From NCBI RefSeq assembly GCF_016406325.1, contig NZ_CP066370.1:2852001-2916000 (forward strand): a DNA stretch of 64,000 nt, read 5' to 3'. The position numbers and the translations under genes are program-made. The stretch is from Shewanella putrefaciens (lineage in GTDB: Bacteria; Pseudomonadota; Gammaproteobacteria; Enterobacterales; Shewanellaceae). The notes below the pieces were generated by a model. That model saw nothing but the letters and a program-made list of their open reading frames with translations. It made no database searches and was not told the origin of the DNA. This document shows positions 9,066-18,720 of this stretch, piece after piece (position 1 is the first letter of the stretch; every line of letters starts with the position of its first letter).

Positions 9066-9240
9066 ACACAAACCACATTAAAATTGACAGCTTTCAAAAC
9101 TGCACCCCTCTAACTTTGACTGTTTTAAATTAATATTAGATACGCCGAAATTAAATCAAGAGCATTCTAATTACACCAACCATACATTATAAGCCGCCTT
9201 GAAATATATATTGGACTATTTTAATTAATCTGATACTAAT

Positions 9241-10215
9241 TTAACTTTTTACAACTCTATTAAAAAATCTTGCGAACTTTTGATACATGTATTTAGGTTT
9301 AATAAAATATATTAAAATTAGGAAAAATCTTGATGTAGGACTATTTTTATTCCCAGAAATTAAAGATAATAACAAAACCAATTTAATCCATAGTCTTTTA
9401 CGAAATTTCAAGAAAATTTGAGTAGAGTTGAGTGTAGGAAATATCAATTTTTCATCAATTAGTAATAGTTGCTTTATGTACTTTTCATTCACTAGCCTCA
9501 ATTTTGTCCTGCTGCTACTTTCACCAATTCTATACAATACAGTTTGCTTGGCTACAAATCCAATTCTATGACCTGCTTTGACAGTTGAAAACCATAGAGG
9601 GTAGTCTTCAATTAGAGGAAATCTTTCATCTGCATAGCCAACTTTATCAAGGATACTTCTATTTATAAATGCAGATGGTGCACCTGAAATATTAGTGCTT
9701 TGCAGATATTTTATTTGCTTGCTGGTATTATAGTCAAAGAAAACCAACTCATCTTTAGCTGGCATTTCTCCTAACAAAACTAGATTATTTGAATTATTGT
9801 TAGTAAATAATTTCATATAAGAAAAAATTATTGCCGGTGTATCATCAGTATGACTATTTATATATTTAATATTATCATCAATGCAGTTTGGCAAAAGTAT
9901 ATCATCCCCTGCTATAGTCTTTATCCACTCAGATGTAGCAGTTTTCCAAGCCACATTACAATTTTTTGAGACTCCACAATTTTTTTCATTGGCAAAGAAC
10001 TTAACTCTGTAAAATTTATTCTGATTTTGCACTAACCACAACTCGATTACTTCTACGGTCATATCCCTCGAGCCATCATCAGAAATAATTAACTCTATAT
10101 TCTCTGGGCCATAGGTCTGTGTAACAATGCTATCTAGTGTTTCAAGTACAGTTGCAGCAGAATGATAAGTAATCACAGCAACCGTAATAATATTTTTTTT
10201 ATATTTTTCACTCAT
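9241..10215 (-). CDS. GT2-family glycosyltransferase
   Basis: This GT-A fold transferase of 324 residues starts with ITVAVITYHSAATVLETLDS and has the nucleotide-binding IISDDGSRD near 45-53. The metal-binding AGDD motif follows near 98-101, and an EDYPLW segment carrying the likely catalytic acid lies near 200. The C-terminus (about 275-324) is basic and hydrophobic and may associate with the membrane. It would add a sugar to the lipid-linked repeat unit in the cytoplasm. Gaps of 175 bp to wzy and 294 bp to the upstream acyltransferase gene are unusually loose for this operon and contain no recognisable gene. AT-rich like its neighbours. Confidence 0.88.
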   Translation of the reverse strand: MSEKYKKNIITVAVITYHSAATVLETLDSIVTQTYGPENIELIISDDGSRDMTVEVIELWLVQNQNKFYRVKFFANEKNCGVSKNCNVAWKTATSEWIKTIAGDDILLPNCIDDNIKYINSHTDDTPAIIFSYMKLFTNNNSNNLVLLGEMPAKDELVFFDYNTSKQIKYLQSTNISGAPSAFINRSILDKVGYADERFPLIEDYPLWFSTVKAGHRIGFVAKQTVLYRIGESSSRTKLRLVNEKYIKQLLLIDEKLIFPTLNSTQIFLKFRKRLWIKLVLLLSLISGNKNSPTSRFFLILIYFIKPKYMYQKFARFFNRVVKS

Positions 10216-10509
10216 AGTGTCATCTCAATTCTGGAATTACAATCATATGATTATGGCATATTAGATACTGAATATATGAAACCGAATCATTTAGAGTTCA
10301 TTTTTTGTAGCATGCTAATGCTAAAAATAATAGAAAAATTGAAACTAACACCTACTTACACTTATGTATGATGATAATTCTTGTTCAAGATTTATGCAAC
10401 TTTTATCATTAAGATGTAACCATCAAAATAATGAAATCTAATCAGGTTATTTCAATTAGTACTGGAAACAGTTTAATTGCTATCAATAATAAATTAAGCA
10501 AATTAAAGC

Positions 10510-11235
10510 CTAACGCGCCCAAGAAACATTCGTCTTTTTTATTTTTGCAGGACAACCCGCAATTAATGAATTAGCAACAAACTCTGCATTGACAAAAGAT
10601 TTAGCGCCAATTATAGAACCTTTACCAATCAAAGAACCAGGAGCTATGGTACAACCCTCACTAATCCAAACATGATCATCAATATAAACACGTTTTTTTA
10701 GTAAAATACCATTTATATAGTGATTATTACTGTCTGTAATAAAAACATTCCAGGAAATAATAACACCTCCACCTATATGAATATCATCAGTACATAAAAT
10801 TTTACTTTGACATGTTATGCCTGATGTGAAGTTATCTAATTTTCCGACGAGTTTTAATTTAGCATTTTTTGCTAATGAGAAAGCACAACCATTACCAATA
10901 TGAAATGTATTGCAGATTTCTAAATGTGCCCCCTCTCTCATAATCAAGACAGTTCGTTCAATACCATGCTGAAATGATTCAAATATAAGCGCCATTGGTA
11001 CAGTACTGGAAACTTTGCTTTTAGCAGATTTAACAATAATTACTCTAAAAATATCTGAGCTAAAGAAAACCTTAGGAGAAATTGAAAATCCAAATAACTT
11101 GTAAGATAAATAAAGTGAGTAAAAATAACATAAAACAAAATCAAGACCTAACAAGTATGGCCTTAACCAAAGACGCCTAAAGAAGCAAAATAAAATAAAA
11201 TTATTTTTTACATTAGCTTTAAAATTCGAAATCAT
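10510..11235 (-). CDS. Left-handed beta-helix (hexapeptide-repeat) acyltransferase
   Basis: This 241-residue protein has an N-terminal hydrophobic segment (about 25-50) followed from about residue 95 by imperfect hexapeptide repeats ([LIV]-G-x4). It ends with IHIGGGVIISWNVFITDSNNHYI and the typical tail IGKGSIIGAKSFVN...AGCPAKI. This is the WbbJ/maltose-acetyltransferase-like architecture, in which acetyl-CoA binds between helices of a trimer and a histidine (here in the DSNNHY segment) is catalytic. It probably O-acetylates a sugar of the repeat unit or a precursor. Its start overlaps the wzx stop by 4 bp. Substrate unknown. Confidence 0.82.
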   Translation of the reverse strand: MISNFKANVKNNFILFCFFRRLWLRPYLLGLDFVLCYFYSLYLSYKLFGFSISPKVFFSSDIFRVIIVKSAKSKVSSTVPMALIFESFQHGIERTVLIMREGAHLEICNTFHIGNGCAFSLAKNAKLKLVGKLDNFTSGITCQSKILCTDDIHIGGGVIISWNVFITDSNNHYINGILLKKRVYIDDHVWISEGCTIAPGSLIGKGSIIGAKSFVNAEFVANSLIAGCPAKIKKTNVSWAR

Positions 11236-12482
11236 CTTATGAAACGCCTACAATTAATTAATACGTAAACTAAACAAATCACATAATTTATCAGATAAGC
11301 AAGTGTTGCACCTTTCAGACCTATCTTTGAAACAAATAAATAAGTCAAGATAACAAATGTTAGTGAAAATATAATTTCAGTACTAACAAACCATTTGGTA
11401 GAACCACGGGATAGCATCGGATAGGCATATAACCAACTGGCGATTTTAATCACATCACCGGTTAATTGGATCGCAAACAATTCACGGGCGCTACGAAATG
11501 CTTCAGTAAATAATAATGAAATAGCCACATCACGTAATAAGTAAACACCAAAAGCCATGGTCGTGACAATCGGGATAATCACACGCGCGGTTTTATGAAT
11601 TTCACTAACGATGGCATCAACACTGGTTAATGACGCCAAGCGCGGCAAATAATAGGTGCCCAGCGCCATAGTAATCACCCCTAAATACACTTCAGAGATT
11701 TTATATACCGCTTGCCATTGTCCGGTAGCATCCCAGCCTACTTGCTCAATTAAAATATTGCGCACCAAGATTAACGATACAGGCACCGTCAAGGCACTAG
11801 TGATCGCCATCAACATATAGCCACCTATTTGTTTGCGTGCTTCAGGCTCTACCGCTCCCCACCAATAAAGTAGTTTAAACCAAGGCTGACGCAGGTTAGC
11901 GACTAACATCACGATGCCAATTAAAGCAGACTGTACAGCAGCAGCTAATAATGCACCTTGAATATTGTACAAAGCGATCATGAACAACATCGCTCCACCC
12001 GAAATTAGCGCTGAAATCATGCCAAGACCGACATAACGGCGATATAGCTGCTGCCCGTTGATCACCGAATTACATAAGGTGCCGATAGCAGCAAAGGGCA
12101 ACACGCAGACAGTCGCCACCACCACCCAAGCTAAACTAGCATCTTTAAACAAACCGCTGGCAATGGGCTTGGCTAATAACATCCCCAGTGGAATGGCTAT
12201 GGACGAGATGATCAACACCCATTGCAATGCAGCGCGCCACCAAGGGGCGCAGGCCTCAAAACCTTGTTCTTTATTTTCAGCAGTATAACGCACCACACCG
12301 CTTCCGGCTGGCGCATTAATAATGCCGTTTAAACAGCCAACCATGCTTTGCACTTGCCCAAGCATCGCCAAACCAGTTGGGCCAGTATAAATTGCCACCA
12401 CTTTAGCAATCACAAAACCCATCACCATGCGTAATAGCGTTAGTAATCCTGTCATGGCGGTAACTTGGAGCAAACGCTTCAT
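11232..12482 (-). CDS. wzx: Wzx-type lipid-linked oligosaccharide flippase
   Basis: This MOP-superfamily transporter of 416 residues with about 12 membrane helices carries undecaprenyl-PP-linked repeat units across the inner membrane. The start [30 protein letters not shown] and the [10 protein letters not shown] segment near 35-45 closely resemble WzxE/O-antigen translocases associated with Fuc4NAc or Fuc3NAc-type sugars. It overlaps by 4 bp with both the aminotransferase upstream and the acyltransferase downstream. Its base composition matches the dTDP-sugar genes rather than the AT-rich block downstream, except for the last 70 residues, where AT content rises; the composition boundary falls inside the gene. 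Confidence 0.93.
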   Translation of the reverse strand: MKRLLQVTAMTGLLTLLRMVMGFVIAKVVAIYTGPTGLAMLGQVQSMVGCLNGIINAPAGSGVVRYTAENKEQGFEACAPWWRAALQWVLIISSIAIPLGMLLAKPIASGLFKDASLAWVVVATVCVLPFAAIGTLCNSVINGQQLYRRYVGLGMISALISGGAMLFMIALYNIQGALLAAAVQSALIGIVMLVANLRQPWFKLLYWWGAVEPEARKQIGGYMLMAITSALTVPVSLILVRNILIEQVGWDATGQWQAVYKISEVYLGVITMALGTYYLPRLASLTSVDAIVSEIHKTARVIIPIVTTMAFGVYLLRDVAISLLFTEAFRSARELFAIQLTGDVIKIASWLYAYPMLSRGSTKWFVSTEIIFSLTFVILTYLFVSKIGLKGATLAYLINYVICLVYVLINCRRFIR

Positions 12483-13582
12483 GCAACAAACTCATTCATA
12501 GCTGCAATAACTTGAGCAATAGCTTCATCACTCATGGTTGGATCTAGCGGAATAGAAAGCACCTGCTGATGGATTAATTCAGTCAGCGGTAATGGCATAT
12601 CTGCATATTGATGATACGCCCGCTGCTTGTGCGGAGGGATCGGATAGTGAATTAAGGTTTGAATGCCTTTTGCAGCTAAATGCTGCTGCAAGGCTTCACG
12701 TTTCTCACAACGTATCACAAATAAGTGCCAGACGTGTGCGAGCTCTTCATTTACTTGCGGTAGCGTTATTAGTGGATTGCTAATCTCAGCTCGATATGTT
12801 TGAGCAATATGCTGGCGGCGAGCGGTTTCGCCATCTAAATGGCGCAACTTAACACGCAGCATAGCCGCTTGTATTTCATCAAGGCGACTGTTTACACCTT
12901 GATAAAGGTTTTCATATTTTTTATGCGAACCATAGTTGCGCAGTGCTTTAATTGTTTGAGCTAATTCTTCATCATTGGTCGTAATAGCACCAGCATCACC
13001 TAGCGCTCCTAGGTTTTTACCAGGGTAAAAGCTAAATCCAGCCGCATCTCCCCAATTTCCCGCTCGCTTACCATTAATTTCAGCCCCATGGGCTTGAGCA
13101 CAATCTTCCAACACTAGCAAGTTATGTGCATTAGCAATCGCCATAATTTCTGGCATCGGCGACAACTGACCATAGAGATGCACTGGTAAGATCGCCTTAG
13201 TTTTAGGGGTAATGGCAGCGACTAGCGTTTCAGGGTCGAGATTATAGCTATCTGGATTTGGTTCTACCAATACTGGCACGAGATCATTTTCGGTAATTGC
13301 CAACACAGAAGCGATATAGGTATTAGCCTGTACAATGACCTCATCACCAGCGTTTAGTTTACCCAGTTCTTTCCATGCACGCAGTGTGAGAATGAGTGCA
13401 TCGAGTCCATTAGCCACACCTATCGCATGTTTGGTGCCGCAATATGCAGCAAACTCGGTCTCAAATTGGGTTAGCTCATTGCCCATAATATACCAGCCAG
13501 AATCGATCACCCGAGCACAAGCATCTTTCAGTTCTTGCTGGTATTGGTTGTTAATGGCTTTTAAATCAAGAAAGTTGATCAT
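12479..13582 (-). CDS. fdtB: dTDP-3-keto-6-deoxyhexose aminotransferase (FdtB/QdtB-like)
   Basis: This PLP-dependent DegT/DnrJ/EryC1 family aminotransferase of 367 residues would install the 3-amino group on dTDP-3-keto-6-deoxyhexose. The internal aldimine lysine is Lys189 in [17 protein letters not shown]. The [10 protein letters not shown] motif near 158-167 contributes the PLP-contacting aspartate, and the N-terminus [10 protein letters not shown] is typical of FdtB/QdtB. It directly follows an acetyltransferase and a ketoisomerase gene, the classic trio for Fuc3NAc or Qui3NAc. Whether the product is the galacto or gluco epimer depends on the isomerase and cannot be fixed here. Confidence 0.9.
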   Translation of the reverse strand: MINFLDLKAINNQYQQELKDACARVIDSGWYIMGNELTQFETEFAAYCGTKHAIGVANGLDALILTLRAWKELGKLNAGDEVIVQANTYIASVLAITENDLVPVLVEPNPDSYNLDPETLVAAITPKTKAILPVHLYGQLSPMPEIMAIANAHNLLVLEDCAQAHGAEINGKRAGNWGDAAGFSFYPGKNLGALGDAGAITTNDEELAQTIKALRNYGSHKKYENLYQGVNSRLDEIQAAMLRVKLRHLDGETARRQHIAQTYRAEISNPLITLPQVNEELAHVWHLFVIRCEKREALQQHLAAKGIQTLIHYPIPPHKQRAYHQYADMPLPLTELIHQQVLSIPLDPTMSDEAIAQVIAAMNEFVA

Positions 13583-13583
13583 A

Positions 13584-14045
13584 TTACTGCTCTATATATT
13601 TAATAATTTTGGCTGGATTACCGACAACAACAGCATAAGCAGGCACATCTTTAGTCACCACAGAACCCGCACCAACCATTGCATGCTTTCCAATCGTTAT
13701 GCCGGGTAATAAGGTGGCATTAGCACCAATAGAGGCATGGTCCTCAATGGTTATTCTAGAAAATGTATCAGGGTAAACTTTAGAACGGGGCATTTTATCA
13801 TTGGTAAAGGTCGCACAAGGACCTATAAAGACATGATTGCCAATGGTGGTACCATCCCAGATATATACGCCAGATTTAACAGTTACGTTATCTCCTAGTA
13901 CCACATCGTTTTCAATCAAGGTATGGGCACAAATATTACAATCACGACCAATTGTGGCTTCTTTTAGCACAACAGCAAACTGCCACACGCGAGTACCTTC
14001 ACCTATTTTGCTACTTTGTACATCACTTAGCTGATGAATAAACAT
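13584..14045 (-). CDS. fdtC: dTDP-3-amino-3,6-dideoxyhexose N-acetyltransferase (FdtC/QdtC-like)
   Basis: This hexapeptide-repeat acetyltransferase of 153 residues would use acetyl-CoA to N-acetylate the 3-amino sugar made by the aminotransferase. Left-handed beta-helix repeats run from about residue 12 to 130, broken by a loop with [16 protein letters not shown] near 80-95 that is typical of WbpD/QdtC-like enzymes. The tail is [20 protein letters not shown]. The frame stays open to 14117, but that extension lies inside the upstream isomerase gene. I chose the ATG at 14045, which overlaps the isomerase stop by 23 bp and gives the family's normal start ([20 protein letters not shown]). Confidence 0.88.
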   Translation of the reverse strand: MFIHQLSDVQSSKIGEGTRVWQFAVVLKEATIGRDCNICAHTLIENDVVLGDNVTVKSGVYIWDGTTIGNHVFIGPCATFTNDKMPRSKVYPDTFSRITIEDHASIGANATLLPGITIGKHAMVGAGSVVTKDVPAYAVVVGNPAKIIKYIEQ

Positions 14046-14445
14046 GAGTATTTGCTGCCTCAATAAATGTTGAATATTCGCGAATGTAATCAGATTCATC
14101 ATAAACTTGGTCAGCAAACACCATTAGCACACAATCCTCAGAAAAGTCATACATTTCCCGCCACATAAAGGATTCAATCAACAAACCTTGAGCTGGATTA
14201 TTGAGCAATACTTCTACCCGTTTCTTACCATCATCTAATACAAAACGACAAGAGCCGCGCACCACAATGGCGACTTGTTTAAGCGCCTTGTGTGCATGAA
14301 AACCTCTGGCCGCATCTTGTGCTGTGCCATAAATGTAATAAACCCGCTTAATCTCAAATGGAATGTGGCGATTTGCTTCTAGCGCGACTAAAGCGCCGCG
14401 CTCATCACCCAACACTGGAAAATCAATTATAGTAATCAGGCTCAT
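14023..14445 (-). CDS. fdtA: dTDP-4-keto-6-deoxyglucose 3,4-ketoisomerase (FdtA/QdtA-like cupin)
   Basis: This WxcM-like cupin of 140 residues converts dTDP-4-keto-6-deoxyglucose to the 3-keto isomer, the first committed step towards dTDP-Fuc3NAc or Qui3NAc. The sequence shows the family core: [33 protein letters not shown] with the catalytic histidine pair near 50, and the WREMYDFS segment near 98. The start is the ATG at 14445, preceded by AAGGGATAGC. A longer frame to 14490 runs into rmlA. Sequence alone does not tell me whether it is the galacto-forming (FdtA) or gluco-forming (QdtA) type. Confidence 0.88.
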   Translation of the reverse strand: MSLITIIDFPVLGDERGALVALEANRHIPFEIKRVYYIYGTAQDAARGFHAHKALKQVAIVVRGSCRFVLDDGKKRVEVLLNNPAQGLLIESFMWREMYDFSEDCVLMVFADQVYDESDYIREYSTFIEAANTHVYSSAK

Positions 14446-14455
14446 GCTATCCCTT

Positions 14456-15370
14456 TTATTTACCCAATAAATCAAACAAGTATTGGCCATAACTATTTTT
14501 GGCCATCTGATTAGCTACTGCGATTATCTGTTCATCAGTCAACCATTTATTACGCCATGCTATTTCCTCTAAACAGGCGATTTTATAGCCTTGGCGTTTT
14601 TCGATCGTTTCAACAAATGATGCGGCCTCTAATAAGCTTTCATACGTACCTGTATCTAACCAAGCAAAACCACGACCGAGTAACTCAACATTTAATTCAC
14701 CCATTTCAAGATAGGCTTGATTAATACTGGTGATTTCTAACTCACCACGTTCGGAGGGTTTGACATTTTTAGCAATATCTACAACTCGATTGTCGTAAAA
14801 ATAAAGGCCAGTAACTGCAAAATCAGATTTTGGCTTTAAAGGTTTTTCTTCAATGGAAATGGCTTTTTGGTCTTGGTCGAATTCAACCACGCCAAAGCGT
14901 TCAGGATCTTTGACTTGATAACCAAATACTGATGCACCTTCTGATCTTACAGCCGCTTTCTTTAGTATTGGTGAAAACCCCTGCCCCCAAAAGATATTAT
15001 CCCCTAGTGCTAAACACACATTGTCTGTGCCGATAAACTCTTCACCAATAATAAATGCTTGTGCTAGCCCATCAGGCGTTGCTTGAACTGCATATTGTAA
15101 TGTGATGCCAAACTCACTACCGTCGCCAAGAAGACGTTGAAAAGAAGATTGATCTTCTGGTGTGGTGATAATCAAAATATCACGGATACCTGCCAACATT
15201 AACACAGAAATAGGGTAGTAAATCATTGGCTTGTCGTAAACTGGCAATAACTGTTTGGATACACCTTTAGTAATGGGATATAAACGCGTACCTGAGCCTC
15301 CGGCTAAAATAATTCCTTTTATTTTACTCGTGACTGGTGAGTTGTTATTTGTTAATTGTTTGCTTTCCAT
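14456..15370 (-). CDS. rmlA: Glucose-1-phosphate thymidylyltransferase
   Basis: This cytoplasmic nucleotidyltransferase makes dTDP-glucose from dTTP and glucose 1-phosphate. The 304-residue product has the [13 protein letters not shown] signature at 22-34, followed by [15 protein letters not shown], and the [12 protein letters not shown] and [19 protein letters not shown] segments. There is an N-terminal extension of about 14 polar residues before the usual start, with no internal Met closer to it. It feeds rmlB. No rmlC or rmlD is present in the window, so the dTDP-4-keto-6-deoxyglucose goes to the 3-amino sugar rather than to rhamnose. Confidence 0.96.
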   Translation of the reverse strand: MESKQLTNNNSPVTSKIKGIILAGGSGTRLYPITKGVSKQLLPVYDKPMIYYPISVLMLAGIRDILIITTPEDQSSFQRLLGDGSEFGITLQYAVQATPDGLAQAFIIGEEFIGTDNVCLALGDNIFWGQGFSPILKKAAVRSEGASVFGYQVKDPERFGVVEFDQDQKAISIEEKPLKPKSDFAVTGLYFYDNRVVDIAKNVKPSERGELEITSINQAYLEMGELNVELLGRGFAWLDTGTYESLLEAASFVETIEKRQGYKIACLEEIAWRNKWLTDEQIIAVANQMAKNSYGQYLFDLLGK

Positions 15371-15372
15371 TT

Positions 15373-15724
15373 CTATAAACCTTTTATGCTTTTCTTTAGT
15401 CCGGTGAGCAATGCGCCAACACTATTTAGTTGTTGTGTAATCAATGGGTCTAGTGACAAATAGTTGAGCATTTGTGCAATTTCGAATTGCGTATCCAATT
15501 CCGCTAATGAACCGCGAGCAATATCGAGGAAATGCGTAAATTATTTACAACCACTCCGACCAGCACCTTCTGGCAATATTCGATGGTATTAAAACTGCAG
15601 CTCGCCGCATTTGACTTGTTAAACCAAACATCTCTTCACGCGGGAAAGTGGATGTAACTGCATATACCATTTTTACCAGCGCCATAGCCTGTATCCATAC
15701 ATCAAGCTGCTTATGCGTTTTCAT
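15373..15724 (-). pseudogene. Broken four-helix-bundle (S23/IVP-type) protein gene
   Basis: Read from the ATG at 15724, the minus strand gives MKTHKQLDVWIQAMALVKMV...TSQMRRAAVLIPSNIA, the typical start of the four-helix-bundle family first seen in 23S rRNA intervening sequences. A one-base insertion just after the SNIA codons shifts the frame. In the restored frame EGAGRSGCK is followed by a TAA where a GAA codon (Glu) is expected, then HFLDIARGSLAELDTQFEIAQML...[12 protein letters not shown] and a stop at 15373. So there is a frameshift plus a nonsense change. An intact relative sits at 18365-18718 in the same operon. Confidence 0.88.
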
Positions 15725-15801
15725 TCCTTGAACCTGCGTTATTGGTCATTGCTGGTTAGTGGCGCATTCACCATTAACAACTCACCACTCACAATTCACA
15801 A

Positions 15802-16884
15802 TTAAAGTGCGCCTAAGCGCTCTCGCTGGTATGTGCCGTCTTGTACATGCTGGCACCATTCTTGGTTAGTTAAATACCACTCAACCGTTTTACGTAAGCC
15901 AGTTTCAAAGGTTTCTTGTGGTTGCCAATTAAGTTCTGCACTCATTTTGCTTGCATCGATTGCATAGCGGCGATCGTGACCTGGACGATCAGTTACATAG
16001 GTGATTTGCTCAGCATAGGACGTGGCTTTAGGTACTAATGAGTCCAAGATGCTACAAATGGTTTGGACCACTTCTAAGTTCTGCTTTTCGTTATGACCAC
16101 CGATATTGTAGGTTTCGCCAATCTTACCCGCGGTAACTACTTTGTATAAGGCACTAGCATGATCTTCTACATACAACCAATCGCGGATCTGATCTCCTTT
16201 ACCGTAAATAGGTAGCGGCTTACCTTCAAGAGCATTCAAAATCACCAGTGGGATCAACTTTTCTGGAAAGTGATATGGGCCATAGTTATTGGAACAGTTG
16301 GTTACAATCGTCGGCAGGCCATAGGTGCGAAGCCATGCGCGTACTAAATGATCGCTTGATGCTTTAGAGGCAGAATATGGGCTGCTCGGCGCATAAGGCG
16401 TTGTTTCTGTAAATAAAGGCAGTTCTTGATTTACTGCTTGTCCTTCTTGCTCATCTGGATGTGGCAAATCGCCATACACTTCATCGGTTGAAATATGGTG
16501 AAAGCGGAATGCAGCTTTACGCCCGGCAGCAAGTTGTAGCCAGTAGCTGCGTGCGGCTTCGAGTAGCGTGTAAGTCCCCACTATATTGGTTTGGATAAAA
16601 TCAGCCGGGCCGGTAATTGAACGGTCAACATGTGACTCTGCCGCTAAATGCATAACGGCATCAGGTTGGTGTAGTGAAAAGACTCTATCAAGTTCTGCAC
16701 GGTCACAGATATCTATTTGTTCAAAGGCATAACGTGAGCTGCCGCTAACTGTAATTAATGATTCTAAGTTGCCAGCGTAAGTCAGTTTATCGACGTTAAC
16801 CACACTGTCATTGGTGTTACTAATAATATGCCTTACAACTGCAGAACCAATAAAACCAGCACCACCTGTGACTAGAATTTTCAC
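15802..16884 (-). CDS. rmlB: dTDP-glucose 4,6-dehydratase
   Basis: This extended SDR enzyme of 360 residues converts dTDP-glucose to dTDP-4-keto-6-deoxyglucose using bound NAD. The Rossmann motif GGAGFIGS is at 7-14, the active-site TDE triad at 133-135, and the YxxxK pair at Tyr170/Lys174 in [10 protein letters not shown]. The frame is open to 17028, but the upstream part lies in a dispersed repeat. I chose GTG at 16884, which has GAGG eight bases before it and gives the conserved [10 protein letters not shown] start. It lies upstream of rmlA, separated by the broken four-helix-bundle gene. Confidence 0.95.
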   Translation of the reverse strand: MKILVTGGAGFIGSAVVRHIISNTNDSVVNVDKLTYAGNLESLITVSGSSRYAFEQIDICDRAELDRVFSLHQPDAVMHLAAESHVDRSITGPADFIQTNIVGTYTLLEAARSYWLQLAAGRKAAFRFHHISTDEVYGDLPHPDEQEGQAVNQELPLFTETTPYAPSSPYSASKASSDHLVRAWLRTYGLPTIVTNCSNNYGPYHFPEKLIPLVILNALEGKPLPIYGKGDQIRDWLYVEDHASALYKVVTAGKIGETYNIGGHNEKQNLEVVQTICSILDSLVPKATSYAEQITYVTDRPGHDRRYAIDASKMSAELNWQPQETFETGLRKTVEWYLTNQEWCQHVQDGTYQRERLGAL

Positions 16885-16980
16885 AACAAAAACCTCGATA
16901 AAATAACAATGTTGAGTAAAGAATCGAGCGGCAAAAACGCTGCCAGCTCTATAAATAACGGCTATAAGCAACAGCGAAAA

Positions 16981-17080
16981 GCTGGCTCCCCGCATGCGCG
17001 AGGATGACGGCTGAAGAGCAAAGCTCACAGATTAAAGCAAAAAGCTGGATCCCCGCGTTCGCAAGGATGACGGCTGAAGG
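16981..17080. repeat. Two tandem GGATCC-type palindromes between wzz and rmlB
   Basis: Two copies (16981-17016 and 17043-17080) of AGCTGG(A/C)TCCCCGC-N-GCGAGGATGACGGCTGAAG lie head to tail just upstream of rmlB. They are the reverse-orientation form of the GTCATCCTCGCG...GCGGGGATCCAGC element found at 21.9, 22.3, 22.7, 26.6 and 31.7 kb. Confidence 0.85.
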
Positions 17081-17105
17081 GCTAGTATACCGGAACAGAA
17101 AGGGG

Positions 17106-17150
17106 CTAGACTCTAGACTCTAGACTCTAGACTCTAGACTCTAGACTCTA
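17106..17150. repeat. CTAGACT heptamer array overlapping the wzz stop codon
   Basis: The heptamer CTAGACT is repeated six times without error, plus three bases. The wzz stop codon (TAG, 17134-17136) and the preceding codons lie inside the array. Every heptamer supplies a TAG on the minus strand, one of which is used as the stop, so array length changes downstream of the stop would not alter the protein. Confidence 0.95.
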
Positions 17151-18123
17151 AATTCTGCTCTTTTCTCATAAAATGCCTTACCAGTACTAACATCACACCT
17201 AACATGCCGCCGAGCATGGTGCCTAATACGCAAATTAATGCGCGTTTCGGTTTGGCTTTCTCTTCTGGCGCTAATGCAGGATCGATAGTCTTAAACACAT
17301 ATTCATCACGTACTTCGGCAAACATAATGGTTTTGGCTTGCTCTTCCACTAACTTATAAAGAATGGTTCTAATATCGGCCACATTGGTTAAGGCTATTTG
17401 TTTATTTAAAAACTCACTACTACGGTTAGCCTCTGCGACATCGCGATCCTTCATCACTTTATTAATATCTTGAATTAACCAAGTGACCCATTGCTCTGCA
17501 ACCGTTGGGGATAAATGCTCAACAGATATGGTCACCATGCCAGTATCTTTGGCTTTATTGACGGCAAAAATTTTGCTGAACTCTTTGTATGCTTCTTGCA
17601 TGGATGGCTCAGGTTTAAATGGTGGTTCGACATCACGCACCCAATTATTGGTTTGCTCGTTGTATAACTCAGGGTCATAGATAATTTTATCCGTATCCCT
17701 ATCCCATTTTTCAGCCGCCATTAAATCGGCAAGGATGTTGTGCTTTTGAATAAACTCACTGGTAAATTGGCGGGATTTTAATACCTCAATCGCCAATTCG
17801 GTTTTATCTGTGCCGCCTTTACTGCCAAGGTTAACCCCTGCAAGGCTGGCTAAACCACCAAACTGCGATGCCAAGGCACTTAAGCCACCGCCCTGCTCCT
17901 CTGATGCGGGTGCCAACAAGGCTTCGGATTTATAGATATTGGGCTGCAAAATAGCAAAGGCGACAGAGGCAATAGCAAAAACAGCAGTTATGCCAATAAT
18001 GAGCCATTTGCCTTGCCAAATAACAGAAAACAACTCACGAAGATCGATTTCGTCGTCTTGCACTTGAGGAAATCTAGCGTCGGATTGGTATGTGTTTGGA
18101 TTTTGAGTAATTTGTGTGTTCAT
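17134..18123 (-). CDS. wzz: Wzz-type polysaccharide chain-length determinant
   Basis: This inner-membrane co-polymerase of 329 residues sets polymer length together with Wzy. It has the canonical layout: a short cytoplasmic N-terminus with DEIDLRELFSVIWQGKW, a first membrane helix at about 39-61, a long periplasmic coiled-coil region with the LKSRQFTSEFI motif near 113-123, and a second helix at about 292-316 preceded by PKRALICVLG. There is no cytoplasmic kinase domain. The final residues (ESRV) are encoded by a CTAGACT heptamer array that also supplies the stop. It follows the export protein and the four-helix-bundle gene. Confidence 0.92.
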   Translation of the reverse strand: MNTQITQNPNTYQSDARFPQVQDDEIDLRELFSVIWQGKWLIIGITAVFAIASVAFAILQPNIYKSEALLAPASEEQGGGLSALASQFGGLASLAGVNLGSKGGTDKTELAIEVLKSRQFTSEFIQKHNILADLMAAEKWDRDTDKIIYDPELYNEQTNNWVRDVEPPFKPEPSMQEAYKEFSKIFAVNKAKDTGMVTISVEHLSPTVAEQWVTWLIQDINKVMKDRDVAEANRSSEFLNKQIALTNVADIRTILYKLVEEQAKTIMFAEVRDEYVFKTIDPALAPEEKAKPKRALICVLGTMLGGMLGVMLVLVRHFMRKEQNLESRV

Positions 18124-18125
18124 TG

Positions 18126-18361
18126 GTTCTTCAGATTCTAGATTCTAGTACGCTGCGCGGCGAGAGCGCTGCGCTTCTATAAAGGCAAAAGATAAAGACA
18201 GAACGCTGCGCTGCTAGAAAAAGCAGAGCGTCGCTTCGCTCCTTCTAGAATCTAGAGCGAAGCGTTCTAGAGGCCGAAGGCCGTCCTAGAGCAGCGCTTT
18301 TTGCTGCGTTCTAGAGCAGCGCTCTTTGCCGCGTTCTAGAGCAGCGCTCTTTGCCGCGTTC
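18126..18361. repeat. CTAG-rich tract with a 25-bp tandem repeat
   Basis: The gap between wzz and the four-helix-bundle gene is packed with TTCTAGA/TCTAGAA palindromes and GCAGCGCT words. From 18286 to 18360 a 25-bp unit (CTAGAGCAGCGCTCTTTGCCGCGTT, with variants) is repeated three times; CTAGA recurs at 18286, 18311 and 18336. The same words fill 18721-18910. Confidence 0.9.
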
Positions 18362-18364
18362 TTC

Positions 18365-18718
18365 TTAGCTTTTACTCTTACTTTGCTTTTGTTTGATAAT
18401 TGCACCTAAGATTTTGGCTAATTCTTTTGCTTCTTGAACCATAAGTAACGCGGGTTCCTTTGCCAAATATCCAACTTCAATACCTATATAAAGTTGGGTA
18501 ACTAGCTCTCCTAGAGAGCCTTTGGCATAGTACAAAAAGCGAATTTGATCTTTTAGTGTTTCACGCTCTTCACCCTCAGCAATATTTGAAGGGACAGATA
18601 ACCCTGAACGGGTTATTTGATCTTTAAAACCCCAATTACTTACTGATTCAGTCACTCGATATATTTGACAAGATAATCGTGAAGCTCTTTTCCAAACATC
18701 CAGTTGTTCGAATCGCAT
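18365..18718 (-). CDS. Four-helix-bundle (S23/IVP-type) protein
   Basis: This 117-residue all-alpha protein has the family pattern MRFEQLDVWKRASRLSCQIY near the start, GFKDQITRSGLSVPSNIAEGEER in the middle and LGELVTQLYIGIEVGYL later. Relatives were first described as ORFs in 23S rRNA intervening sequences, but free-standing copies are common in polysaccharide loci. Their function is not established. It lies between wza and wzz, flanked on both sides by CTAG-rich repeats, and has a broken paralogue at 15373-15724. The gene appears intact. Confidence 0.9.
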   Translation of the reverse strand: MRFEQLDVWKRASRLSCQIYRVTESVSNWGFKDQITRSGLSVPSNIAEGEERETLKDQIRFLYYAKGSLGELVTQLYIGIEVGYLAKEPALLMVQEAKELAKILGAIIKQKQSKSKS

Positions 18719-18720
18719 AA

